Shown one piece after another: positions 41,241 to 50,200 of a DNA stretch of 50,383 nucleotides. This stretch comes from an uncultured Alphaproteobacteria bacterium (GTDB lineage: Bacteria > Pseudomonadota > Alphaproteobacteria > Rhodobacterales > Rhodobacteraceae), in contig CACGMO010000008.1 in assembly GCA_902574225.1 (NCBI GenBank), positions 20,001 to 70,383 of the forward strand. Reading direction: 5' to 3'. The first letter of the stretch is position 1; every line of letters starts with the position of its first letter. Made by a program: the position numbers and the translations under genes. The notes beneath the pieces were generated by a model. The model worked only from the letters and a program-made list of their open reading frames with translations. It ran no database searches and was not told where the DNA came from.

Positions 41241-42140
41241 ATGGAGATAAAGCTTGGTATGTCGCCAATTTCATGGACTAATGATGATTTACCTGAGCTC
41301 GGAGGTGATACGAGCTTAGAAACATGCTTAAAAGAAACACGATTGGCTGGATTTTCAGGTACTGAGTTAGGCGGAAAATTTCCAAAGAACCCTTCTAGCC
41401 TTAAAGAAGTTTTAGAAGAGCATGAATTAAAGCTTATTTCCGGTTGGTATTCTGGCACAATGCTAAATAACAGTCTAAAAGACGAAAAAATTAAACTAGA
41501 TGAAACTTTAAATTTATTTGCCGAAGTTGGTGCAAGCGTTTTAGTTTATGGTGAAACGTTCAATACAGTTCAAAACAAAAAGAATAAGCCCTTGAATTCG
41601 AGGCCGAGATTATCCGAATTTGATATTAAGCAATACGGCCAAGATTTAGGTGATCTAGCCGATTATTGCTTAGACAAAGGCGTACCATTGACCTTTCATC
41701 ACCATATGGGTACAGCCGTAGAGACACAAAATGAGATCGAGCAATTAATGAATAGCACTAGAGACTCAGTTGGCCTTCTTCTAGACACAGGACATCTTCT
41801 ATTTGCCGACGGTGATTATGATAAAATTATTTCTAATTATGGGGATAGAATAAATCATATTCATACAAAAGATATTAGAAAGGACGTTTTCAAGAATGTG
41901 GATAAAAGTAAAGATAGCTTTTTAGACTGTGTATTGGATGGCGTGTTTACAGTGCCAGGAGATGGTTGCATTGATTATCGAAAGTTTATCAAACGGCTTA
42001 AAGATATTAGATACAAAGGTTGGATAGTGATTGAAGCAGAGCAAGATCCTCTGAAAGCCAATCCATTTGAGTACGCAAAAAAGGGTTTCAATACCTTAGT
42101 TTCCTTCTTAGAAGAATATGATTTTAAGATAATTGCCTAA
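41241..42140 (+). CDS. iolE: Inosose dehydratase IolE
   Basis: IolE dehydrates 2-keto-myo-inositol to the trihydroxycyclohexane-dione. The 299-residue protein is an AP-endonuclease-2-like TIM barrel. Conserved segments are LGMSPISWTNDDLPELGG near the start, FSGTELGGKFP, FHHHMGTAVETQNEIE, VGLLLDTGHLLFADGD, NHIHTKDIR and WIVIEAEQDP. The ATG at 41241 is preferred over an in-frame TTG at 41235. It lies 27 bases after iolB. Confidence 0.93.
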   Translation: MEIKLGMSPISWTNDDLPELGGDTSLETCLKETRLAGFSGTELGGKFPKNPSSLKEVLEEHELKLISGWYSGTMLNNSLKDEKIKLDETLNLFAEVGASVLVYGETFNTVQNKKNKPLNSRPRLSEFDIKQYGQDLGDLADYCLDKGVPLTFHHHMGTAVETQNEIEQLMNSTRDSVGLLLDTGHLLFADGDYDKIISNYGDRINHIHTKDIRKDVFKNVDKSKDSFLDCVLDGVFTVPGDGCIDYRKFIKRLKDIRYKGWIVIEAEQDPLKANPFEYAKKGFNTLVSFLEEYDFKIIA

Positions 42141-42145
42141 GTTTA

Positions 42146-43117
42146 ATGACCATCGAATTACCCATAAAATTAAAACAACAAATGGCAAAGGGTAAATTTG
42201 TAATTGTAGGAAGAGCAGGAATGGACCTTTACCCTAAACCAGCCAATAAACAAACAAGTGAAGCCGGTACATTTATCTCTGATTTGGGGGGATCTGCTGC
42301 AAACATTGCTGTTTCTATTTCCAAACTCGGAGGTCGTTCTCAAATTATAACTGTGGTCTCAGATGATGAAATTGGTGATTTTGTTTGGAAAAAATTAGAA
42401 GAGCATAAAGTAGATACTTCATTAGTAACCAAGTCTCAAAATAATAATGCTCGTACATCACTTGCAATAGCAGAGATAAGAGAAGAGCCAAAGGTCGTTA
42501 TCTATCGTAATAATGCCGCTGATCTTTTGATAGATAAACAAAATATTGATAGCTTAAATCTAGAGAATTATGCCGGTATTGTGATCACTGGAACTGCGCT
42601 TTCGGATGAACCATCGAGATCAACAATAAAACTACTTATCGAAAAATCAAAAAATTCAAAATGCCCAGTTATATTCGACGTTGATTACAGAGCAAATGCC
42701 TGGACTTCAATATCGTTGGCATCCGCTGAACTTCGAGGGGTTGCAAAAATAGCTGATATGTGTGTTGGCAATAGAGAAGAGTTTGAAATAATGTTTGAAC
42801 AAACGGATTTACGAAAGGTCAGTGCTAATTTCAATCCAAACCAACTAGTGTTATTCAAAAAAGGAGCTGATGGTTGTGACATTATTTTAGATGGTGAAAC
42901 GGAGTCATATACCGTGTTTAAAGTGAAAGCAAAGAAACCATACGGAGCTGGTGATGCGTTCTTAGGTACAATTCTTCACTCACTCTCAAATGGATTAAGT
43001 TTAGAATCAGCTATAAAAAGAGGTAACGCGTCTGCAGCTATTGTCGTTTCGAAAGAAGGATGCTCATCGGCAATGCCCAATTTTAACCAGCTAATTGAAT
43101 TTATTGAGACACATTAG
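42146..43117 (+). CDS. Second PfkB-family sugar kinase in the inositol locus (IolC paralogue)
   Basis: This 323-residue protein is a stand-alone PfkB kinase with DLGGSAANIAVSISKLGG near 48-65, VVSDDEIGDFVWKKL, FDVDYRANAW and catalytic YGAGDAFLGTILHSL. It has no DUF2090 part. It begins 5 bases after iolE and is followed 9 bases later by the second IolB-like gene. It could phosphorylate the same 2-deoxy-5-keto-gluconate or a related keto-acid; its substrate is unproven. Confidence 0.85.
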   Translation: MTIELPIKLKQQMAKGKFVIVGRAGMDLYPKPANKQTSEAGTFISDLGGSAANIAVSISKLGGRSQIITVVSDDEIGDFVWKKLEEHKVDTSLVTKSQNNNARTSLAIAEIREEPKVVIYRNNAADLLIDKQNIDSLNLENYAGIVITGTALSDEPSRSTIKLLIEKSKNSKCPVIFDVDYRANAWTSISLASAELRGVAKIADMCVGNREEFEIMFEQTDLRKVSANFNPNQLVLFKKGADGCDIILDGETESYTVFKVKAKKPYGAGDAFLGTILHSLSNGLSLESAIKRGNASAAIVVSKEGCSSAMPNFNQLIEFIETH

Positions 43118-43126
43118 GAGTATAAA

Positions 43127-43966
43127 TTGCACATACCGCCCCATGACAATGATAATAGACCCATAATTGATATAAACGATGCAAAAGTTCCATACGCTTT
43201 TTTCAATAGGGTTACTTTAAATAGAGATGAAGAATTTGTATACGAATTAAAAGAGTATGAGAGCTGTATTGTTCCTGCGACAGGGAGTATTATTGTGAAT
43301 GTCTATTCTTTGGACAAACGTTTAATAGGTAATCGGATTAATAACGTTTGGGACGGAGAGCCTGAGGGGGTTTATGTACCAACGGGTTTAACCGCAAAAA
43401 TAAAATGTGCCTGTGACCATGCGGAAATTTTTATTGCAGGAGCCAAGTATTCAGAGCAATTACAGCCATTCTATATTATGGGAGAAGACGTGGATGTAGT
43501 GCAATATGGGTCTGACGACACCAAAACTCATAGAAAAATTAAACATATCTTAGGACAAAAACAAAATGGAAAAGTTGGTCGCCTATTAGTTTCTGAGCTT
43601 TTTACTGTCGGTAAAGGTGGATGGTCAGGGTTTCCACCCCACAAGCACGATACTGATAGAGATGGTGAAACACACCATGATGAAGTCTACAACTTTAGAT
43701 TCGATCCTAAGGAAGGATTTGCTCTTCAATTATTGCAAGGAGAAAATAAAAAGGTTGGAGATGCGCATCATATAGTGGATGGATCAACTTTTGTAATTGA
43801 TAAGGGGTATCATCCTTGTGTGGTCGCTCCAGGTTATCAGATGTACTATTTCACAATTTTAGCCGGTAAATCTCAGAGATCTTTAGTTCAATATTTTCAA
43901 CCTGAATATAGCTGGCAAGTCGAAACTATACCTGGCATTAAAGATATGATAGCCAAATTTAAATGA
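43127..43966 (+). CDS. Second IolB-like isomerase (KduI/IolB family)
   Basis: This 279-residue protein has the same cupin layout as IolB: FPPHKHDTDRDGETHHDEVYNFRFDPKEGFALQLL in the middle and VIDKGYHPCVVAPGYQMYYFTILAGKSQRS near the end. It is clearly diverged from the other copy (different N-terminus, extra DRDGETHHD stretch). The start is TTG at 43127 with AGGAG 6 bases upstream. Its last 4 bases overlap the aldolase start, so the two are coupled. It may act on a different deoxy-uronate. Confidence 0.82.
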   Translation: MHIPPHDNDNRPIIDINDAKVPYAFFNRVTLNRDEEFVYELKEYESCIVPATGSIIVNVYSLDKRLIGNRINNVWDGEPEGVYVPTGLTAKIKCACDHAEIFIAGAKYSEQLQPFYIMGEDVDVVQYGSDDTKTHRKIKHILGQKQNGKVGRLLVSELFTVGKGGWSGFPPHKHDTDRDGETHHDEVYNFRFDPKEGFALQLLQGENKKVGDAHHIVDGSTFVIDKGYHPCVVAPGYQMYYFTILAGKSQRSLVQYFQPEYSWQVETIPGIKDMIAKFK

Positions 43967-44796
43967 CTTTATCTACACTCAGCCAAGAGCTTCACGTTGC
44001 TAGAAGCAAGAGGTACGCACTTGCAGGTTTAGTTATACTGGGATGGGAAGATGCAAAATATTATGTAAAGGCAGCAGAAGAAATTAGCTGCCCAATTATC
44101 TTGCAAGTTGGACCAAATTGCCGCGAAAACACTCCTATAGAAATAATGGGGCCAATGTTAAAAAAACTTGCAGAAGATGCATCAATTAATATCGTAACTC
44201 TATTGGACCACTCTACTAATTTAAAAGAGTGCGAAAGAGCTCTAGATAATGGCTTTTCATCAATTATGTTTGATGGGTCAAACATGGAACTTAACGAAAA
44301 CATTGATATGACATGCAAAGCTGTGGAGCTTGCAAAAAATTATGGAGCATCTGTAGAGGCAGAGCTGGGAGTTGTTGGTTACGATCAAGGGATAAAGTCT
44401 AAGTTTACTGAGCCCAAACTTGCACAAAAGTTTTATGCAGCTACGCAGGTAGATGCTTTAGCAATTTCTGTTGGAAACACTCATCTCGAACAGGAGAAGG
44501 CAACAGAAGTCGACACCAAACTACTCTCTCAAATTGAAAAATTTGTAAAGTGCCCACTTGTTATTCATGGCGGGTCCGGTATAAAGACCACTCAACTTCA
44601 TTGGTTAGCAAAAAACACTGCCATTTGCAAAATTAATATAGGAACACAATTAAGACAGGTTTTTGGAGAAAATCTGAGGGAATACCTATTAAATAACCCA
44701 ACTATTTTTGATAGGATTGAAATTCTTTCTCACGTATATGAGAAGATAATACCTACCACAAAGAAAATAATCTTGAATCTAAGGCCAGATAAATGA
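43963..44796 (+). CDS. iolJ: Class II aldolase, FbaA/IolJ type
   Basis: Class II aldolases use Zn2+ to cleave ketose phosphates; IolJ cuts 2-deoxy-5-keto-6-phosphogluconate to dihydroxyacetone phosphate and malonate semialdehyde. The 277-residue protein has the zinc-binding LDHSTNL near 83-89, SVEAELGVVG near 132-141, SVGNTH and the third His in LVIHGGSGI with the phosphate loop, and INIGTQLRQVF. It is the last gene of the run and is coupled to the second IolB by a 4-base overlap. Fructose or tagatose bisphosphate aldolase activity is an alternative. Confidence 0.84.
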   Translation: MTLSTLSQELHVARSKRYALAGLVILGWEDAKYYVKAAEEISCPIILQVGPNCRENTPIEIMGPMLKKLAEDASINIVTLLDHSTNLKECERALDNGFSSIMFDGSNMELNENIDMTCKAVELAKNYGASVEAELGVVGYDQGIKSKFTEPKLAQKFYAATQVDALAISVGNTHLEQEKATEVDTKLLSQIEKFVKCPLVIHGGSGIKTTQLHWLAKNTAICKINIGTQLRQVFGENLREYLLNNPTIFDRIEILSHVYEKIIPTTKKIILNLRPDK

Positions 44797-44819
44797 CTTT
44801 ACAAAATTAGGGCATTTAT

Positions 44820-45857
44820 TTAATTCAAGATCCTTTCGCAGTCTGTATCTTTGAGTAAGTTAAGTACTTTTTGTTGATCTTTGTCACCAAGACTTCTGAA
44901 CTCTTCACGAATCCATTTTAAACATTTTACTTGATAGGGAAATGTTCTTTGTTCCCACTCACGACCTAAAATTTCTGCACTCCATTTTTCTTCACCACTA
45001 TTAAAAGCTTCTTCGTTCTTTAGCATAGTTGGGACATATGTCTTTCCAACTTCACAAAAAATTCTTTTTATGGTTTCGGGAAGCTTTGAGTCATTGATCC
45101 AATCTTCGCTATCGGGTTCTAATCCAGAAAGGTCTTCTGTTTTTCCTACCCAAGCCATAGTGCGCATTGAGTTTTTCTCTATTATAGAACGAGGTGTAGG
45201 ATCAAATCCTACCAATTGGCTTAATTGTCCAAAGAAAGCAAAATCTGCAGAAGATGGACGGGATCCAAGCAAAAAGGGGAAGTTAATGAAATGATCCTCT
45301 AAAATGCTTATAATTTTTTTGAAACATTGGTCTATAAGAGGTGCTGTTTTTTTGTTCGATCCTACAACCCAAACCCTTCCAAGTTGGCGCTGTGCTATTT
45401 TTTCTTTTTTATAACTAAGTTCCTCGTTTGTAAGAGTGGAGTTTGCATAAAGGGGTAACAACGTCCCTGCATTGTCAATGTCCTTGTCATCATACCATCG
45501 GTAATGAAACATAAATTTCGTTCCCCACTCATCACCATAATCTTCAAGCAAATAGTTTAAAAATCTCAAAACTGGGTTTGAGGGAATAGTGCTGCGGCTC
45601 GTGAATTTGCTCTCTAGCTTTCTAATGATAGGGGTTGAGTCAGTAACTGCCATAATTTTCTTTTCAGAATTTTCGAATAAGAAGGTTGGGTGTAAAACTG
45701 GTTTAGGTTTTTCGATATTGTTCCGGTCTAAATATTCGTCTGGCTCTCCCCAGATAATTTTATACGGGATATGCTTATACCTTAATAAGGCGACCATCTT
45801 TCGTGTGTAGGGTGATCCGTTGTTACCAATTAATTTTATGGGTGCTTTGATGATCAT
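44820..45857 (-). CDS. Glutathione S-transferase family protein
   Basis: This 345-residue protein has a thioredoxin-like N-domain (KLIGNNGSPYTRKMVALLRYKHIPYKII, then VTDSTPIIRKLE with the glutathione-binding D/S-x-S pattern) and an all-helical C-domain with FLLGSRPSSADFAFFGQLSQL. It is longer than typical GSTs (about 210-230) through insertions and an extended tail. The likely start is ATG at 45857, just after AAGGAAAAA. It is convergent with iolJ and 35 bases after the helicase gene end. Substrate unknown. Confidence 0.82.
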   Translation of the reverse strand: MIIKAPIKLIGNNGSPYTRKMVALLRYKHIPYKIIWGEPDEYLDRNNIEKPKPVLHPTFLFENSEKKIMAVTDSTPIIRKLESKFTSRSTIPSNPVLRFLNYLLEDYGDEWGTKFMFHYRWYDDKDIDNAGTLLPLYANSTLTNEELSYKKEKIAQRQLGRVWVVGSNKKTAPLIDQCFKKIISILEDHFINFPFLLGSRPSSADFAFFGQLSQLVGFDPTPRSIIEKNSMRTMAWVGKTEDLSGLEPDSEDWINDSKLPETIKRIFCEVGKTYVPTMLKNEEAFNSGEEKWSAEILGREWEQRTFPYQVKCLKWIREEFRSLGDKDQQKVLNLLKDTDCERILN

Positions 45858-45895
45858 CAAATTTTTCCTTTTTGTAAAATAAGTATCTTACTAAC

Positions 45896-47986
45896 CTAGT
45901 TTTGGTGAAATAAGTTTATGTTAGCGTTTTCAATTTTTTGATTGAGATTAGAATACCGTAAATTCAAAAACACCTTTTTAAGTGCTTCTCGTAATACTCT
46001 TTTGCTCCCAATTAAGCAGACATTCTGCTTCCCTCTTGTGATTGCCGTATATATCAATTTTCTCGTAAGCATTATGCGATGATCATCCACTATTGGCATC
46101 ACGACGTTTGGGTATTCAGAACCTTGACTCTTATGAACCGTTATAGCATACGCTAAATCTAAATAATCTATTTTATTGTTATGAAAGAGTTTCATTTCTC
46201 CATCAAACTCCACTCTAATATTTTTTCCAACTTTATTTACAACGTAACCAATATCGCCATTTCTTACATCAATATCATAATCATTTTGTGTACATATCAC
46301 CTTATCACCTGCACAAAATTTTATTTCTTTTTCACCCTCCATTTTTGAAAAAACCTCGTCGCCATTAGGGTTATATTTTTTTTGCATAATTGTATTCAAA
46401 TTTACAAGACCACTTGAATAACGGCGCATTGGGGAAAGAATTTGTGTTTTGTCAAAATCTATACTGCCATTTTTATTCCCGGTAAAAAAATCAACTACTT
46501 CAATAATTTTATCGACAACTTGACCCTTTTCAACTTCTACAAATGAAAAGCCTGAGCTAGAAAAATCTGAAGAGAATTCTATTAACTCGCCTCTATTTAT
46601 TGCTCTAGCTACTTTTGGGATTACGCTATCACTGCCTTGTCGAAATTGCTTTGATAATCTGCTAACAACAATTTTTTTTGATCTTATTAAATCTAAAAAT
46701 GGTTGCCCTGCGCCGACAGGAGGGAGTTGGTCAACGTCTCCAATAAAAATAAGTTGTGACCCTAAAGGTACCATTTTGACCAAATCATTGAATAAATTTA
46801 TATCGATCATGGAGGATTCATCCACAATCAAAGTATCAAACTCAATATCCTTAGCAGATGAATCAATCATCGCTTTTAGCATGTGAATTGTCGAAGGTTG
46901 AAATTTTTTTAATGCTTGATTTTCAGCTATTCGTTTTGCTGCTCGTCCCGTTGGGGCACAGATACGAATTGTCTTTCTAAAGCCGTTGACTAAAACTTGA
47001 GCGAGGCCTTCTATAATTCTTGTTTTACCTGTTCCTGGGCCACCAGTAATAATCGAAACTCCTGCTTCTAATGAATTTTGGATTGCTTGCACTTGTTCTT
47101 CTGATAAAGGATTAGTGGCATTTTTGTTAGCCGAAAACTGCTTTCCCTTTATTGGTTTGAAATTATCTTTTATCAAACAGATCTGTTGAGCGATATCGTT
47201 GTCTCGTTCACATGCTTCTATGGTTTCTAAAAAATTTTTATCCTGCACTTTGAAATTATTAAATAAATGCTCATGGCTGTTAATAGCTGTTTGAATTGTT
47301 TCAACGTCATTTTTTGTTATTTCTTGAGTTCTCAGTAAAACCCTCTCTAAAGGCCCACAGGTATTGCCACGTTCGGCTTCACTTTGCATAAGTGCATGCC
47401 TAGTAGCGGCAACTATTTTTTGATCTAAAGATACTTCAATTCCAAAAATTGAAATAATACTCTCTATCTTATCGAAACTGAGTCTAGGAATTCTTTGAAG
47501 CAACATATATGGATCTTTATGTATTTCAGCAAAAAACTTATTCCCAAACTCGTCTTTAACAAATTTCTTTTGTGTATATGAAAAGCCAATTTGTGAAAAT
47601 AAGATTTCAAACCCTGAGTTTTCATAATCTAAATCCCATCCTCCTAACAAAGCGTCGGAAAGTTTCTTTGACGTTTTTTCTTCAAGTATGTTTACATTGC
47701 GTTCATGTAAATACTTGATAACTTTAATTCCAATATTTTGCGCTATGGTATCAGCATTCTTCGGACCAATACCCTGAAAGTTTTTAGTCGACAAATATTT
47801 CTTCAGCCCTTCTATTGGTTCTTCTTTTAAAATTATTTGAGCTCCCAAGGGCACGTCATCTTTATTCAAAGGGACAAAATAAAAACCATCACGAGAGGTT
47901 GAAGTTTTTTCTGCTACAACGCTCTCACAATTTAAAGGCTCTGGATTACTATCAAAATAGCTTATTACAGCGATCAATGCGTCCAC
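45896..47986 (-). CDS. recD2: RecD2-type ATP-dependent DNA helicase
   Basis: This is a 696-residue superfamily 1B 5'-3' DNA helicase of the RecD2 type. Residues 65-95 form a helix-hairpin-helix-like region (STKNFQGIGPKNADTIAQNIG), and repeats of that type continue to about 200. The motor has Walker A GGPGTGKT at 315-322, CAPTGRAAKRI, Walker B TLIVDESSMID, IGDVDQLPPVGAG and the motif VI region YAITVHKSQGSEYPNVVMP, ending YTAITRGKQNVCLIG. The start is probably GTG at 47986, but the ribosome-binding site is poor. It lies divergent to the TolB-type cyclase. Confidence 0.9.
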   Translation of the reverse strand: MDALIAVISYFDSNPEPLNCESVVAEKTSTSRDGFYFVPLNKDDVPLGAQIILKEEPIEGLKKYLSTKNFQGIGPKNADTIAQNIGIKVIKYLHERNVNILEEKTSKKLSDALLGGWDLDYENSGFEILFSQIGFSYTQKKFVKDEFGNKFFAEIHKDPYMLLQRIPRLSFDKIESIISIFGIEVSLDQKIVAATRHALMQSEAERGNTCGPLERVLLRTQEITKNDVETIQTAINSHEHLFNNFKVQDKNFLETIEACERDNDIAQQICLIKDNFKPIKGKQFSANKNATNPLSEEQVQAIQNSLEAGVSIITGGPGTGKTRIIEGLAQVLVNGFRKTIRICAPTGRAAKRIAENQALKKFQPSTIHMLKAMIDSSAKDIEFDTLIVDESSMIDINLFNDLVKMVPLGSQLIFIGDVDQLPPVGAGQPFLDLIRSKKIVVSRLSKQFRQGSDSVIPKVARAINRGELIEFSSDFSSSGFSFVEVEKGQVVDKIIEVVDFFTGNKNGSIDFDKTQILSPMRRYSSGLVNLNTIMQKKYNPNGDEVFSKMEGEKEIKFCAGDKVICTQNDYDIDVRNGDIGYVVNKVGKNIRVEFDGEMKLFHNNKIDYLDLAYAITVHKSQGSEYPNVVMPIVDDHRIMLTRKLIYTAITRGKQNVCLIGSKRVLREALKKVFLNLRYSNLNQKIENANINLFHQN

Positions 47987-48120
47987 TCCATTTTTGTTAA
48001 TAATTTTGCTACTTAGAACCGCTTACCAAACAAGTTTAATATACACAAATTACCCATTTGCTATATATTTGATTATTAGTTCTGTATATAAAATTTTATG
48101 AGAGCATAGCGATTAACACC

Positions 48121-49977
48121 ATAAATAGAAAACTAGCTGTTATTTTTGCAACTGACGTCGTTGGCTATAGCAAGCATATGGAAAAAAATGAGAATGAGTC
48201 AGTAAAAACTCTTCGAGCGTGCGAAAATATTCTTAAAGATCTGTTCAAAAAATATGAAGGCCGGCTTTTTAATTCTGGTGGAGACTCTTTCTTTGCCGAA
48301 TTTCCTAGTGCCGTATCAGCTGTTGAATGCGCATCTGAATTTCAAGAACGACTTAATAAATTTTACTCTCAGAATGATCTCCCAATTAAGCTACAATTTC
48401 GAGTTGGAATACATATGGGTGACGTAATAAAAGAAAAGCGAAATCTTCTTGGAGATGGCGTTAATATTGCAGCGAGACTAGAGGCCTTGGCTCAACCCTC
48501 GGGAGTAACAATTTCCAAGTCAATTTTTGATTTGGTTGAAGGAAAAGTAGATTTATCCTTCAATGATCTTGGTTTACAAAAAGTTAAAGAAAACGAATTT
48601 CATGCCTATGATATTCTTTTGAGTAAATCGCAAAAGCGAACTCTAAGAAAATCTTCAAAGCCGATACTCCGGTATTTAGGGATGGTAGCCTCCGTATTCG
48701 CAGTTGTAACTATTGGAATTATTTTTTATCTCCAATCAGATACAAAACCAGTAAGCAAAACCCAAACAATGCCAATTGATAAACCCTCAATTTTGGTAAT
48801 ACCTTTTGAAAATCAAACAGGAAATTCTGATAATGATTTCATCGGATTTGGGGTAACAAGCAATATAATCTCCACATTATCTATTAATGACTCAATATTA
48901 GTATCTTCTTCCAGCACCGGGAAATATGTTCAAGAAAAAAATTATACTGACGAAGAAATTTCACAGAACTATGGGGTTCAATATCTTCTGAGAGGAGATG
49001 TTCAGGGTACCGAGGGAGCCTTTCGTGTCACATTGCAAATGACTGATCTTAAGAGAAGTGAGGTTGTATGGTCAAAGCTTTTTGATTTTGGAGAATTAAA
49101 ACAGCTTTTCCCTGTTCAAGAAAAGATAAGTTTAGCAATTCTGGAACAGCTTAGTGTTAAAACACGGGGTTCACAGCTATCCGATATAAACTATTTTACT
49201 AACCCAGAGGCGTATAGAAATTATCTTAACGCTTGGTCTGCTTTTGGCCTTAAAACTGTGGAGGGAAGTCAAAAAGCTGAAAAGCTTTGGAGAAAAGCTA
49301 TTGAGTTAGATCCCGACAACCGGCGATTAAATTTTATGATGGCTTGGGTTAATTGGAGAAAGGTTACAATGAGGATCTCTGACAACCCAAAAAAGGATAT
49401 GGAGAAAGCCTATACCATTGCATTGAATGCTATTGATGAGTTTCCCGAATGGACAACGCCTAAAGCTCTAGCAGGCTTAATTGAATTATTTTTAAAAAAG
49501 TTTGATGAAGCCTGTGGAAGGATACCTACTCTATTACAAGCTTCAAAAGATCATTCAGATTTAGGTATGGTAAATCTAGTTATTCACTCCTGTGGCAGGT
49601 TAGAAGAAGCAATTGAAAACTATGAAAAAATAATGTTGTCGAATCCCCACCATGCGGCGTGGATATTTTATATGTACAATCACGCTTTAATTGAAAATAA
49701 ACAATATGAGAAATCTGAGAGCTTCGCTCTTACGAAATTAAATGAAAAGCATAATTGGAGTGGGGTTGACCAAACATTATATTTGCAGCTTGCTTATCTG
49801 TATGAGATGAAGGGAAGTAAAAAGAAGGCAAAAAAAATGTTCGAGCTACATAAAGCCATCGACGGAAAGGGTAAAACAGGTGAAATTATTCATAAGGAAT
49901 ATATTACCGCTAGAGACAAGACTTATCTCAATGAATTAATATCTGCCTTAAAACCATATGGACTTTTAGAAAAATAA
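48121..49977 (+). CDS. Class III adenylate cyclase with TolB-like and TPR region; non-canonical start likely
   Basis: The domain order is cyclase (about 1-165), one transmembrane segment (about 184-204), a TolB/FlgO-like domain (SILVIPFENQTGNSDND to about 345) and TPR-like helices to the end. This is a common alphaproteobacterial cyclase type. The first ATG (48178) would cut off the conserved first strand. The frame continues upstream as NRKLAVIFATDVVGYSKHM with the metal-binding Asp (codon 48154), and the family's Met position is an ATA (48121); ATT (48112) and CTG (48082) are the other in-frame starts after the TGA at 48070. GAGAG lies 7 bases before the ATT. If ATG 48178 were used, the protein would lack a catalytic Asp. 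Numbering is from the ATA (618 residues). Confidence 0.8.
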   Translation: MNRKLAVIFATDVVGYSKHMEKNENESVKTLRACENILKDLFKKYEGRLFNSGGDSFFAEFPSAVSAVECASEFQERLNKFYSQNDLPIKLQFRVGIHMGDVIKEKRNLLGDGVNIAARLEALAQPSGVTISKSIFDLVEGKVDLSFNDLGLQKVKENEFHAYDILLSKSQKRTLRKSSKPILRYLGMVASVFAVVTIGIIFYLQSDTKPVSKTQTMPIDKPSILVIPFENQTGNSDNDFIGFGVTSNIISTLSINDSILVSSSSTGKYVQEKNYTDEEISQNYGVQYLLRGDVQGTEGAFRVTLQMTDLKRSEVVWSKLFDFGELKQLFPVQEKISLAILEQLSVKTRGSQLSDINYFTNPEAYRNYLNAWSAFGLKTVEGSQKAEKLWRKAIELDPDNRRLNFMMAWVNWRKVTMRISDNPKKDMEKAYTIALNAIDEFPEWTTPKALAGLIELFLKKFDEACGRIPTLLQASKDHSDLGMVNLVIHSCGRLEEAIENYEKIMLSNPHHAAWIFYMYNHALIENKQYEKSESFALTKLNEKHNWSGVDQTLYLQLAYLYEMKGSKKKAKKMFELHKAIDGKGKTGEIIHKEYITARDKTYLNELISALKPYGLLEK

Positions 49978-50131
49978 GGAAGATCACCAGAGACGAAATT
50001 ATTGTGGTTTGTAAGAACATTATATTTTAATATGGAAGTCTTCTTAAATCAGTTTGCATTAGTCTTATATTTATACTGCCCATTAATTAGATCATAGGTT
50101 TAGTAACCAACCTATTTTATCAAATCTTTAC

Positions 50132-50168
50132 ATCGCCCTGAAAATGTTTTTAAAACGCTCAGGGCGAT
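50132..50168. terminator. Inverted repeat, probable terminator of the leftward Gly/Pro-rich gene
   Basis: ATCGCCCTGA (50132-50141) and TCAGGGCGAT (50159-50168) form a perfect 10-bp stem with a 17-base loop. It lies 32 bases past the leftward stop codon at 50201. The plus-strand side is followed by ATTTTAATAATTT; the minus-strand side has no clean T-run, so it is either a bidirectional terminator for nearby genes or an mRNA-stabilising hairpin. Confidence 0.5.
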
Positions 50169-50200
50169 ATTTTAATAATTTATTCTTCGTTTTCGGGACC

